From an uncultured Planctomycetaceae bacterium (lineage in GTDB: Bacteria > Planctomycetota > Planctomycetia > Planctomycetales > Planctomycetaceae): a stretch of DNA of 37,722 nucleotides. The DNA is taken from NCBI GenBank assembly GCA_903871805.1, contig CAIQIE010000025.1, positions 1 through 37,722 of the forward strand, read 5' to 3'. How positions within the stretch are numbered: the first letter of the stretch is position 1; every line of letters begins with the position of its first letter. The position numbers and the translations under genes are program-made. The notes under the pieces were generated by a model. It was given only the letters and a program-made list of their open reading frames with translations. It ran no database searches and was not told the DNA's origin. This document shows positions 24,791 to 33,526 of the stretch, in pieces.

Positions 24791-27700
24791 TCACGGAGCC
24801 TTGGCATCAGCTGGCTTTTTGCGGCCCGTCATTCGAACAGGAATTCCGCCATTGGAAAGTTCCGCAGGCAGTTTTCGGATCTCCAGATCATCGAGGTGAA
24901 CTTCGGCCTGTCCGATCAGGCTGGCGGAAAAACGGAACTCTCCGTTTCGAGTGACCGGGCGAATCATTTCAAACGGAGCCCACTCTGTTGTCAGTTCAAT
25001 CTTCAGACCGCTTTCTGCACCAAGTTCGGAATCGAACAAAAGCAGGGAGCGTCGGGAGCCTGCAGCAACGGCCAGTCCGCGACGTACACGACCTCGCACA
25101 AACATAATATCACCGGCAGAGACAGGGACTGCGGGTGATGTGACAGCAATCGGAGTCAGGTCATCTCGCGTGCCCGACTTCATACCCGGCTCTGAATACC
25201 ACGCCGCAAGACGCAGAACTTTTCCCGAGTCTCCTGAGGGAATGATGTCGGCAGTTGCAGAAAACACAGACTTGTCCGCGATTTCCCGAGTCCATCCCTC
25301 CAGCAGAATGTTCTTCTGATGATCAAACGAACCGGATGGCAGCAGATTGTCGGTAAGTTGTGCCTCATGCTGTCGAACATAACGCATCAGACGCCAGTGT
25401 TCCGGCAGTGTCGAGAAGGAGATCGTGTGGGGAGAAGCCGTGGCCGACGTAAGTTCGGCGATAGCATCCTTCCAGCACAAATGCTGCAGCAGGCGAAGAT
25501 TTCGCATGGCATCGGCAGCCAGCAGCGATGCTTCCTGAAAATCACCCGTCTTCTTTTCAAACTCAGCACGATCCAGGGCCTGTTGTACAGCGGCAAGGAT
25601 TTTTTCGGTTCCTGCGGGGACAGCATGTTCCTGTCGCAGAGTTTCGATGGTTCCCATCACGCGTTTGTGCTTCAGTGATGCAAGTTCAATCGATTTTTCG
25701 ACCGCACGTCCCGCCATCCCGTGGATCTTCTGCTCAAGGCTGCGAATAATGCCCGTGTCCGATGTTACGATCAGCGCTGCGGAACGATCGAAGTCACGGA
25801 TACGAATTGCCAGGCCACCTGCCGTCACTTCACGCGGAAGGCTGCGAATACCCGTTGTGGAAATCTGCCATGCGGATGCTGTTTCCGTTGCTGCCACAAT
25901 CATGCTGACTTCACGCTCATACATCGGAGCCGGGACGTACTGCGAAACATTGTCCCATGCCAGTGCCAGAATCAGTGTTGATCCATTTCCACTGATCACT
26001 ACGGCATCGTGTCCCGTGGGGGCATCCAGTCCGGTGACAGTGACACCGGAAGGAGTCCCGTTGAGAGACATGGGAGCACTTTTCGATTTGTTTTTAAGTG
26101 CGGGAATCGCATCCACCTGCGTTTTCTGCAGGGCTAGATAGCCTTCTCTGCGTCCCCGAGCGAGAAACGGCTCCAGCAGAGAAACTTCCATGTCCGCAAT
26201 TTCCATCGCCAGCAGAATCTCGCGATCTGCCGGATCGTCCGGCTGTAGCTGTCGCGTTTTCCAGAAACCAATCCCTCGGTAACCCGCAGAAAGCGCCGCG
26301 TAGACCTGATGCTGAATCTGTTCCGGTTCCACAAAAGGTGCTGTTGTTCCATTTCTCCACGACTGCTGTGCTGCGGAAGGTTCCACCTGGATCCATGTCC
26401 ATGGAAACGAGAGCTGGCCAGCTGTTTTCTGTCGGTGCAGCAGTAGATTGCGAAGTACTCCAAAGCTCTCTTCCCGACCCACAACGTGCCGCCCCATGCC
26501 CACCAGATCAATCTCTCTGGCAGTCGCACTTTCAGCACCGGTGACGTCCACCATCTGCAACCTCTGATAAACTCGATCCGCACTGCGGACTTCCCGGGAC
26601 CATGCCAGCAGATGTGGAAGATCCGCCGGGGCCACTCGAGTTCCTTCATACCATGCAGAAACATGAGGGCAGTACTGATCCAGTGGAGGAAGCGACTGCA
26701 GCACCGTAGAAAAATCACCTTCCGAAAACTCCGGATGCGGCGGTGTGGCCACAACGGCAAATCCTTCCCGGGCAAGCTGCTGGGAACGTTCTGTGTCCCG
26801 GTGATCTGACACCCAGACAGAATTTACCCCCAGCTCACGCAGCGTTTCGATCGATTCCTGATGATCCGGCATCAAACGCAGAATTCCGGGCTGCCTGTTT
26901 ACCATGATGGCGCCCAGTTCTACATCCAGCGGAACAAAATCGCCGGATCCTTCGCCGGGCAGCTGGCTGGAATTCTCATTTGGCAGAGCAGCCAACAGAG
27001 ATTCCGGTGGTGAAATAACCGGTCCCCAGGAAGAATCACCAATGTCCAGCCATGTTTCTCCGGGAGACGATTCCGTCAGAATAGCCAGACCGGTAATTAG
27101 CGCCACACGCAGGCGAATGTCCGAACGATTCAATTCTGCTCGTGTTTGGCGAAGCAACGCTTCCATGCCCTTCTTCGTGACCGACACTCGCAGCATCTGC
27201 TCCTGCTCCGCACGTCGCACAGAGTCGCCGGGCAAATACATTTTCAGAGGCCGACCGGTACGTGGATCCGTCTGATCGGGAAGAACAATCTCCAGGGCCA
27301 GAGTCGCGCCAATCACGGTTGATTCCAGCTGAACGCTTGCCGCAAAATCATAATGCAGCCGAGATGGTTCTCTGCGTGACGTCAACCGAATTGATTCCGG
27401 CGTTCCCTGGCTTCGCAGACAAAATCGTGTGACCTTCTGCGTTTCTGAATTCAGAATCTCTCGCAGAACGACTGTCTGTCGAGGCTCAGATGTGCAGAAC
27501 CAGGCAACATCAGGTTCGTCCTCCATTATCGCGGCCGCACTGACTGGTGCTGGCAAAGGTTCCGGTGCGTTTGCCGGATCGGCTTGCCTTGTCGGTAAAT
27601 CGACAGGGGGCGCAGACGCGTCGTCTTGTCCTGCTGGCGGGGCCCCCGGGGCGGCGGCTGACAAAGACGTTTCCGGCGGTGCCACAGCCAGCGTCACTGA

Positions 27701-27817
27701 ATAGTCACTGCACACCGTTGCAACGACCCACAACAGCCACCGCGCGGACCATGTCTGCCCGCGCAACGTTGCCAGTAACCCATCAATGCTATGCGAAAAA
27801 CGAAACACAATCGACAT
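24791..27817 (-). CDS. Very large exported protein of unknown function
   Basis: A 1,008-residue protein. The N terminus shows a hydrophobic segment (RWLLWVVATVC) probably a signal or anchor, followed by an Ala/Pro-rich linker (about 45-100). The central part reads as a TIM-barrel-like glycosidase scaffold: TLRELGVNSVWVSDHRD, FAVVATPPHPEFSEGD, FPWTWIQVEPSA and AALSAGYRGIGFWKTRQL. The last 200 residues resemble a beta-jelly-roll or CBM domain (VFSATADIIPSGDSGKVLRLAAWYSEPG, RFSASLIGQAEVHLDDLEIRKLPAEL). I do not recognise a named family and catalytic acids cannot be assigned. ATG at 27817. Convergent with the permease. Confidence 0.7.
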   Translation of the reverse strand: MSIVFRFSHSIDGLLATLRGQTWSARWLLWVVATVCSDYSVTLAVAPPETSLSAAAPGAPPAGQDDASAPPVDLPTRQADPANAPEPLPAPVSAAAIMEDEPDVAWFCTSEPRQTVVLREILNSETQKVTRFCLRSQGTPESIRLTSRREPSRLHYDFAASVQLESTVIGATLALEIVLPDQTDPRTGRPLKMYLPGDSVRRAEQEQMLRVSVTKKGMEALLRQTRAELNRSDIRLRVALITGLAILTESSPGETWLDIGDSSWGPVISPPESLLAALPNENSSQLPGEGSGDFVPLDVELGAIMVNRQPGILRLMPDHQESIETLRELGVNSVWVSDHRDTERSQQLAREGFAVVATPPHPEFSEGDFSTVLQSLPPLDQYCPHVSAWYEGTRVAPADLPHLLAWSREVRSADRVYQRLQMVDVTGAESATAREIDLVGMGRHVVGREESFGVLRNLLLHRQKTAGQLSFPWTWIQVEPSAAQQSWRNGTTAPFVEPEQIQHQVYAALSAGYRGIGFWKTRQLQPDDPADREILLAMEIADMEVSLLEPFLARGRREGYLALQKTQVDAIPALKNKSKSAPMSLNGTPSGVTVTGLDAPTGHDAVVISGNGSTLILALAWDNVSQYVPAPMYEREVSMIVAATETASAWQISTTGIRSLPREVTAGGLAIRIRDFDRSAALIVTSDTGIIRSLEQKIHGMAGRAVEKSIELASLKHKRVMGTIETLRQEHAVPAGTEKILAAVQQALDRAEFEKKTGDFQEASLLAADAMRNLRLLQHLCWKDAIAELTSATASPHTISFSTLPEHWRLMRYVRQHEAQLTDNLLPSGSFDHQKNILLEGWTREIADKSVFSATADIIPSGDSGKVLRLAAWYSEPGMKSGTRDDLTPIAVTSPAVPVSAGDIMFVRGRVRRGLAVAAGSRRSLLLFDSELGAESGLKIELTTEWAPFEMIRPVTRNGEFRFSASLIGQAEVHLDDLEIRKLPAELSNGGIPVRMTGRKKPADAKAP

Positions 27818-28162
27818 CCATGTCCCTGTGCGTCAACAATCGCAGGTCGGAAATCCGGCCAGACCCGCGTCAGATAGTGGTAGAGTTTAGCAGAAAGTGT
27901 GCTGGTAGAACGAGTCCAGAATCCTCAGGTTTTTCCGCATTTGATGCCCCATCCATATTTGCCGCAGCGACACCTAAGGTAAATAACATCCACAATAGGT
28001 AGTGCGACCCATTCCGGGTTACCGAGTTGCCAAATCTCCACGCCAAAAAAATCGAGAATTCCTTAGGAAACGTTGAGCTTCAGCAGTGCGATCACCAGAA
28101 TCCCGCACCGGATGCCCCCTGCTTTCTCCCCTCATAGCACACGGCTTCACAGAAGTTTACAC
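27818..28162. other. Gene-free divergent stretch
   Basis: 345 bp between the minus-strand large gene and the small plus-strand gene. No gene or convincing repeat seen; promoters for both genes are expected here. Confidence 0.4.
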
Positions 28163-28453
28163 ATGAAACCGCATCTTCGCTTTACTGATGCTGCCATTGA
28201 GCAGCTTCCTGTCGAATTGCAGGATCTCTGGCAAATTCTCAACGGAAAAAAGCTCGACCGGGAACATATGACAGCGGCGTTTGGGCGCGTGGTCGAGTTA
28301 TTTCGGCGCCAGGGCCGAATGCTGAATCTGGTGCAGGACAACATGGCGTCCATGCGTCATAACACTGAACACCTCGCGTTTGATCTGGAAGCCACGCGAC
28401 GTGAACGAGATGCTTTGCAGGATCGAATGGATCAGAATCCGTTTCAATTCTGA
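28163..28453 (+). CDS. Small coiled-coil hypothetical protein
   Basis: A 96-residue predicted cytoplasmic protein, MKPHLRFTDAAIEQL..., helical throughout, with a heptad-rich C-terminal half (MLNLVQDNMASMRHNTEHLAFDLEATRRERDALQDRMDQ) consistent with a coiled coil. The ATG at 28163 starts the conserved-looking region, although the frame is open to 28073. Function unknown; planctomycete-specific in appearance. A 9-bp hairpin lies downstream. Confidence 0.6.
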   Translation: MKPHLRFTDAAIEQLPVELQDLWQILNGKKLDREHMTAAFGRVVELFRRQGRMLNLVQDNMASMRHNTEHLAFDLEATRRERDALQDRMDQNPFQF

Positions 28454-28514
28454 CGGAATTGTGCTGACCGGAAATCCTGTGTCTGTTCTCAATCGGTCCT
28501 TTAGGCCCCGGGAA

Positions 28515-28545
28515 CGACGATGATTTATCGGGATCTTCATCGTCG
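28515..28545. terminator. 9-bp stem-loop, terminator-like
   Basis: CGACGATGA (28515-28523) and TCATCGTCG (28537-28545) are perfectly complementary across a 13-nt loop, 62 bp after the stop of the small gene. There is no clear T-tract, so a role as intrinsic terminator is uncertain. Confidence 0.4.
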
Positions 28546-28736
28546 CGTTGATGTGTACACGGAAAGTCACTCAGCAGTTCCAGTTGCAACATGAATCACA
28601 TGATCCACGCAGAAGTTTCTGAAGATCAGGGCAATCAGGTTGTCCAGGATGTTATCAAATGATCTGTGCTGATATCCTGCACCGTTGTCAGTTCGATCCT
28701 TCCGAGCCGCCGTATCTCATCCCACCGGAGCTGCTC

Positions 28737-31700
28737 ATGTACTTTTCACTGCGTCTGTCGATTCCCCTTTTGGCTGTGCTGTTTTTCGCCAGCAACATTG
28801 CGGAAGTCTCAGCCTTTCAAGATGACCAGTTCGCAACGCTTCAGCGACAGTTCGAAAATTCCCGTCAGGCAATGCTGAAGCGCTACTGCCTTGACTGCCA
28901 CTCCACTCAGGAAAAGCAGGGGGAACTGGATCTTGAGCGATTCCGGTCCGTCAGCGATATCCGCGGTGATGTGATTCCCTGGCAACGCGCTGTGGAAGTA
29001 CTGGACGGCAGGGAAATGCCCCCGGAAGACGCGCAGCATCAGCCCACGTCTGAAGAACGCGCGGCCCTGACATCGTGGATCCGCAGTGTCCTTGACGCAG
29101 ATGCGCGTGCGAATTCCGGAGATCCAGGCCCCGTTGTTCTGCGTCGGCTGAATAATGCAGAGCTCACGTACACAATTGAGGACCTGACTGGAGTTGCCCT
29201 GCGCCCCGCCGAGGAGTTTCCCGTCGATAGTGCTGCCGGCGAAGGCTTCACAAACGTGGGGAATGCCCTCGTCATGTCGCCTTCACTCGTTCAGAAATAT
29301 CTGGATGCTGCCAAGGGCATCGCCAGTCATGCCATGCTGCTGCCCGGCGGCATTGAATTTTCTCCCTCCACCACATCACGCGACTGGACGAATGAAAAAC
29401 TGGAAGCAATCCGCAAATTCTATGCTCGATATTCAGACAGCGATAAAGTGACATCAGTCACTCTGCAGGGAATTCCCCTCGAGACCAATGGCGGTGGCAG
29501 ATTACCCATTGAAAAATATCTCTCAACCCTTCTCACAGAACGACAGGCTTTGACTGCCGGCACCCGATCTTTGGCAGAGATCGCTCGGCAGTCGTCGTTG
29601 AGCCAAAAGTACCTGGAAATTCTATGGAATGCCCTGAACGCGACCGAGCCTTCCCCGCTGCTGGACGGATTGCGAGAGCGTTGGAAAACGGCTGGTCAGG
29701 ATAACGTTCCGGAACTGGTCCGCCAGATCGCTCAATGGCAGCAGTCTCTGTGGCGATTCACAACCATTGGCCACATCGGCAAAAGAGATGGTCCGACGGC
29801 ATGGCAGGTTCCGGTGACTCCTCTGGCCAGTCGTCAGGAAATTCGTCGGGCCCTTCCGCCGACTGCTGAAGACGGAACTGTCACCGTGTATCTGTCAGCT
29901 TCAGACGCTGGTGACGGGGACGAACACGACTTTGCCCTCTGGCAGAATCCGCGATTTGTTTCACCCGGTCAGCCCGACCTGTTGCTTCGCGATGTGCAGC
30001 GCGCGGTCCGCGGGCTGAATCATTATCGCAGTCAGGTGATTTCCACAGCCGCTGTGACTCTGAAGGCCGTTGCGGAAATCGCTGAAATTCAGGATCGCGA
30101 AATGGATGCGGCCGTCATTCAGGAAATCGCGGCCAAACACTCCACCGATCCGTTGATACTTTCCGCATGGCTGAGATGGCTGGGCATTGGTGCTGGCGAA
30201 GCCGATGTTTCCGGCCATATGACTCAGAAAACAGAACGGGCAGAGAACTACGACTTCATCAAAGGCTGGGTCGGGCCGGATGCTCTGAGTGTGATCGCCA
30301 ATTCGTCAGAAACCTTGGTTCGTGTTCCGGGAGATGTCAATCCTCACAGCGTGGCCGTTCATCCCACTCCCACACTGCGTGTTGCTGTGGGATGGAAAAG
30401 TCCGAAGACCGGTGTCTTCACTGTCAAAGGACGCGTTCAAAGGGCACATCTGGCCTGCGGCAATGGAGTGAATTGGGTTCTGGAAGTGAAACGAGGGCGC
30501 ACTCGACAGCCGCTGGCGGCTGGTGTTGCAGAGAGTGCTGCCGAAGCTGTCGCGGGGCCGTTCGAAAACATCAGCCTCCGAGCTGGTGATCTTGTCTCGC
30601 TGATTATCGGGCCCCGTGACGGGAACCATAGTTGTGATTTGACCGCAGTCGACCTGACAATCTCCGGCGAGATGGGCGAGTGGGATCTGGCAAAGGATGT
30701 CTCCCCGGATATTCTCGCGGGAAATCCGCATCCGGATCGTCAGGGAAACAATGGCGTTTGGCACTTTTTCAGCGAACCGGATGTTGCAGGTGCCAACGAC
30801 TTCGTGATCCCGCAGGGTTCCATGATGGCCCTGTGGCAATCTGCGGAAGCTCCTGAGCAGAAAACCATGATTGCCGAAAATATTCAGGCGCTCATGGCTG
30901 GAACACTGCAGCCGGCGGTGGCAGCGGATTCTCCGGATGCACTGCTTCAGCGTCAGCTCACGGCACTCAATGGGCCTCTTCTGTCGGCTGTGCGTCGTGA
31001 AATCCTGTCCGGGCCTGAGCAGGCTCCTGCTGATTCCAATGCTCCGAAGACCGATTCGCCTGAGGGCTCGGTCACTATGGGGCCAGACCCGAGTCTGTTT
31101 GGAAAACATCCTGACGGTGTGGAAGTCGCCGCCACGGACCTGTGCGTCAAGGCGCCCTTTGTTCTGAAAGTCACAGTCCCCGCAGATCTGGTGGCAGGGT
31201 GTGAGTTCGTCGCCACGGCCTCTCTTCATCAGCCATCCGGTCAGGAGGGCAGTGTGCAGATGCGGGTTCTGGCAGAGGCTCCCGGTACAGTCTTCGGTCC
31301 GGTGGCTGGTGCGGCCAATGTCGCTGGTGGCAAGGCTACCTGGTCTGATGGCGAGCAGCCCCTGGTTCACGAGGTTCCGATTCTTATCTGTGATGGCAGT
31401 CTGGCACAGACGCGATTGCTGGCTCAGTTTGAACAGTTCCGACAACTGTTTCCCGCGGCCCTTTGCTACACCCGCATCGTTCCTGTCGACGAAGTCGTCA
31501 CGCTGACCCTGTATTATCGGGAAGATGATCAGCTCAGACGCCTGATGCTGTCAGAGTCTGAAACAGAAGAGCTGAATCGACTGTGGCGCGAGATGCATTA
31601 TGTCAGCCGTTCACCCCTAGCGCTTGTGGATGCCTACGAGCAACTGTGGCAGTTTGCGACGCAGGATGCCGATCCATCGGCGTTCACCCCGATGCGTCCC

Positions 31701-33014
31701 GGAATTATGGCTGCTGCCGAGAAATTCCGTGAAGAACTGACCGCTTCCGAACCTGTGCATCTCGACGCGGTGATCTCGCTGGCAGACAGAGCGTGGCGAC
31801 GCCCGGTCACACAGAGTGAACGCGATGAACTTGTGGCGTTGTATCATCGACTTCGCGCGGAGGAGCCGGATCACGAACAGGCGATCCGAATGCTGCTGGC
31901 CCGTATTTTCGTGGCGCCTGCATTTCTTTACCGCAGCGAACAGACGCAGCCGGGAACGGCCCCGACAGCGATCTCCGCCGCAGAACTTGCCACGCGACTC
32001 AGTTATTTTCTCTGGTCGTCCCTGCCCGATGCCGAATTACGTACTCATGCAGATTCCGGTGATCTTCTTCAGCCGGAAACCCTGCGGCAGCAGACCAGAC
32101 GACTTCTCTCTAATGCCCGAATTCGAAGGATGGCAATTGAATTTGGATGTCAGTGGCTGCATGTGCGTGACTTTGATCAGCTCGATGAAAAAAGCGAACA
32201 GCACTATCCCGAGTTTCGTGAACTGCGGGCGGATATGTACGAAGAAACCATTCGGTTCTTCGAAGATCTGATTCGTAATGACCGCTCAGTCCTCAGCCTG
32301 CTGGATGCCGATCACGTCTTCGTCAACGGAAAACTGGCCGCCTTCTACGAACTGGAAGGGGCACAGGGAGACGGCTGGCAGAAACTGGAGGGTGTCCGGG
32401 CCAAATCACGAGGCGGTATTCTGACAATGGCCAGCACCCTTGCGAAACAATCCGGCGCCTCCCGGACCAGTCCCATTCTGCGCGGCAACTGGGTGTCCGA
32501 GTTTCTGCTGGGCGATAAACTTCCCAAACCACCCAAAGGAGTTCCTGTGCTGCCGGAACAGGCTCCGGCCGACGTCACGGAACGGCAGCTGATTGAGGCG
32601 CACAGCAGTGATCCGGCCTGTGCAAAATGCCATCAGCGAATTGATCCATTTGGATTTGCGCTGGAGCAATTCGATACGATCGGAAAACGACGGTCCCGCG
32701 ATGTCAACGGGCACGACATTGATGTGGCCACTGTTCTTCCCGATGGAACGGCCGTTAACGGTGTCGAAGGGTTAAGAAATTATCTGCTGAAGAATCGCCA
32801 GGACGACTTCCTGCACACATTCTGCAAACGACTTCTGGGCTATGCTCTTGGCAGATCGGTGCAGCTTTCAGATGAACCGCTGCTGGCAGAAATGATTCAG
32901 GCGATGCAGAAACAGGACTATCAAATTGGTGCGGCGATCGAAACCATTGTGCTCAGCCCCCAGTTTCGCATGATTCGTGGTGCCGATCGCGACAGTATCG
33001 CCGCTCAGGAATAA
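28737..33014 (+). CDS. Planctomycete cytochrome c/DUF1587-DUF1595-DUF1592-DUF1588-DUF1585 exported protein
   Basis: A 1,425-residue exported protein. The N-terminal signal (SLRLSIPLLAVLFFASNIAEVSAF) is followed by a cytochrome c-like segment with CLDCH (Cys51-His55) and GREMPPED, then DUF1587 (LRRLNNAELTYTIEDLTG). Towards the C terminus are DUF1595 (AVISLADRAWRRPVTQSERDELVALYHRL), DUF1592 (APAFLYRSEQ, AAELATRLSYFLWSSLPDAELR), DUF1588 (GGILTMASTLAKQSGASRTSPILRGNWVSEFLLG) with a second heme motif CAKCH (Cys1295-His1299), and DUF1585 (DDFLHTFCKRLLGYALGRSVQLSDEPLL). This is the classic planctomycete architecture of unknown function, thought to be periplasmic or surface. An extended linker with beta-rich inserts occupies residues about 300-850. 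The ATG at 28737 has GGAG 6 nt upstream; the frame is open to 28659. Usually paired with a DUF1552 gene, which is absent here. Confidence 0.92.
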   Translation: MYFSLRLSIPLLAVLFFASNIAEVSAFQDDQFATLQRQFENSRQAMLKRYCLDCHSTQEKQGELDLERFRSVSDIRGDVIPWQRAVEVLDGREMPPEDAQHQPTSEERAALTSWIRSVLDADARANSGDPGPVVLRRLNNAELTYTIEDLTGVALRPAEEFPVDSAAGEGFTNVGNALVMSPSLVQKYLDAAKGIASHAMLLPGGIEFSPSTTSRDWTNEKLEAIRKFYARYSDSDKVTSVTLQGIPLETNGGGRLPIEKYLSTLLTERQALTAGTRSLAEIARQSSLSQKYLEILWNALNATEPSPLLDGLRERWKTAGQDNVPELVRQIAQWQQSLWRFTTIGHIGKRDGPTAWQVPVTPLASRQEIRRALPPTAEDGTVTVYLSASDAGDGDEHDFALWQNPRFVSPGQPDLLLRDVQRAVRGLNHYRSQVISTAAVTLKAVAEIAEIQDREMDAAVIQEIAAKHSTDPLILSAWLRWLGIGAGEADVSGHMTQKTERAENYDFIKGWVGPDALSVIANSSETLVRVPGDVNPHSVAVHPTPTLRVAVGWKSPKTGVFTVKGRVQRAHLACGNGVNWVLEVKRGRTRQPLAAGVAESAAEAVAGPFENISLRAGDLVSLIIGPRDGNHSCDLTAVDLTISGEMGEWDLAKDVSPDILAGNPHPDRQGNNGVWHFFSEPDVAGANDFVIPQGSMMALWQSAEAPEQKTMIAENIQALMAGTLQPAVAADSPDALLQRQLTALNGPLLSAVRREILSGPEQAPADSNAPKTDSPEGSVTMGPDPSLFGKHPDGVEVAATDLCVKAPFVLKVTVPADLVAGCEFVATASLHQPSGQEGSVQMRVLAEAPGTVFGPVAGAANVAGGKATWSDGEQPLVHEVPILICDGSLAQTRLLAQFEQFRQLFPAALCYTRIVPVDEVVTLTLYYREDDQLRRLMLSESETEELNRLWREMHYVSRSPLALVDAYEQLWQFATQDADPSAFTPMRPGIMAAAEKFREELTASEPVHLDAVISLADRAWRRPVTQSERDELVALYHRLRAEEPDHEQAIRMLLARIFVAPAFLYRSEQTQPGTAPTAISAAELATRLSYFLWSSLPDAELRTHADSGDLLQPETLRQQTRRLLSNARIRRMAIEFGCQWLHVRDFDQLDEKSEQHYPEFRELRADMYEETIRFFEDLIRNDRSVLSLLDADHVFVNGKLAAFYELEGAQGDGWQKLEGVRAKSRGGILTMASTLAKQSGASRTSPILRGNWVSEFLLGDKLPKPPKGVPVLPEQAPADVTERQLIEAHSSDPACAKCHQRIDPFGFALEQFDTIGKRRSRDVNGHDIDVATVLPDGTAVNGVEGLRNYLLKNRQDDFLHTFCKRLLGYALGRSVQLSDEPLLAEMIQAMQKQDYQIGAAIETIVLSPQFRMIRGADRDSIAAQE

Positions 33015-33526
33015 GACGTCACGGCGCGTCGGGGCAATCAATCATCAATGCGCGCCCGGTGAAGTGCATGTAGTGGTGGTTGTTACCGTCCGAGGATTTC
33101 CGGGAGGTGAATCATGACGAAGTGGTATTCGGAACGGAACAACGGGGCGAGCCAACTATGTCGTTTGGCCGTCTCACCGCTGCAGCCTGAAGGGCTGTCA
33201 GAAAATAGCGGGTGGCAAGCCGCGCGCCGCCCCCGGAAGACCTCGCAATCACGCCGCTCACCCTGAAGGTATGACAGACCCTCGCGGCAGCCCTTTCCTC
33301 ACAGATTCCACAAAGGATTGGACCCCGAAAATGCGGGACGGCAAGGTCCCCCTCCCTGAATCAAAAAGTAGAATGTCCCCTTTTGCGATTCGCTCATAGT
33401 ACGATACTTGCACTGAACAGACAACTCCCAGAAAAATGGCAAGTAGATCAGGCCGGATTTAGTGGGCCGTGCGCCCGTGCGGATTCAGAAGCCACGAGCA
33501 TCAATGACTTTTGGAAGCGGCGACGC
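33015..33526. other. Repeat-bearing stretch upstream of hsdR
   Basis: 512 bp with no gene recognised. It contains a two-hairpin interspersed-repeat-like unit (33183-33232) and further down AAAAAGTAGAATGTCCCC (from about 33365), a short motif that I associate with repeated sequences in Planctomycetes. This suggests the restriction locus lies at an insertion boundary. Confidence 0.45.
33183..33232. repeat. Two-hairpin interspersed-repeat-like unit
   Basis: First hairpin: CAGCC-TGAAG-GGCTG at 33183-33197, a perfect 5-bp stem. Second: GGGTGGC (33210-33216) with GCCGCCC (33226-33232), 7 bp including one G-T pair. The arrangement and the core GCAGCCTGAAGGGCTGTCAG resemble repeats I recall from planctomycete genomes; that recall needs a genome search. 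Confidence 0.45.

Noticed and set aside
28591..28662. 23-codon frame MNHMIHAEVSEDQGNQVVQ... before the large cytochrome gene
   Set aside because: Too short and without ribosome binding site; could be a leader peptide but nothing supports it.
33015..33382. Possible group II intron or tRNA
   Set aside because: No intron-encoded protein, domain V hairpin or cloverleaf could be recognised; only short hairpins are seen.
33383..33526. Upstream extension of hsdR by 48 residues
   Set aside because: Family homology starts at MTPEQKSRQQID; the extension has no similarity to HsdR.
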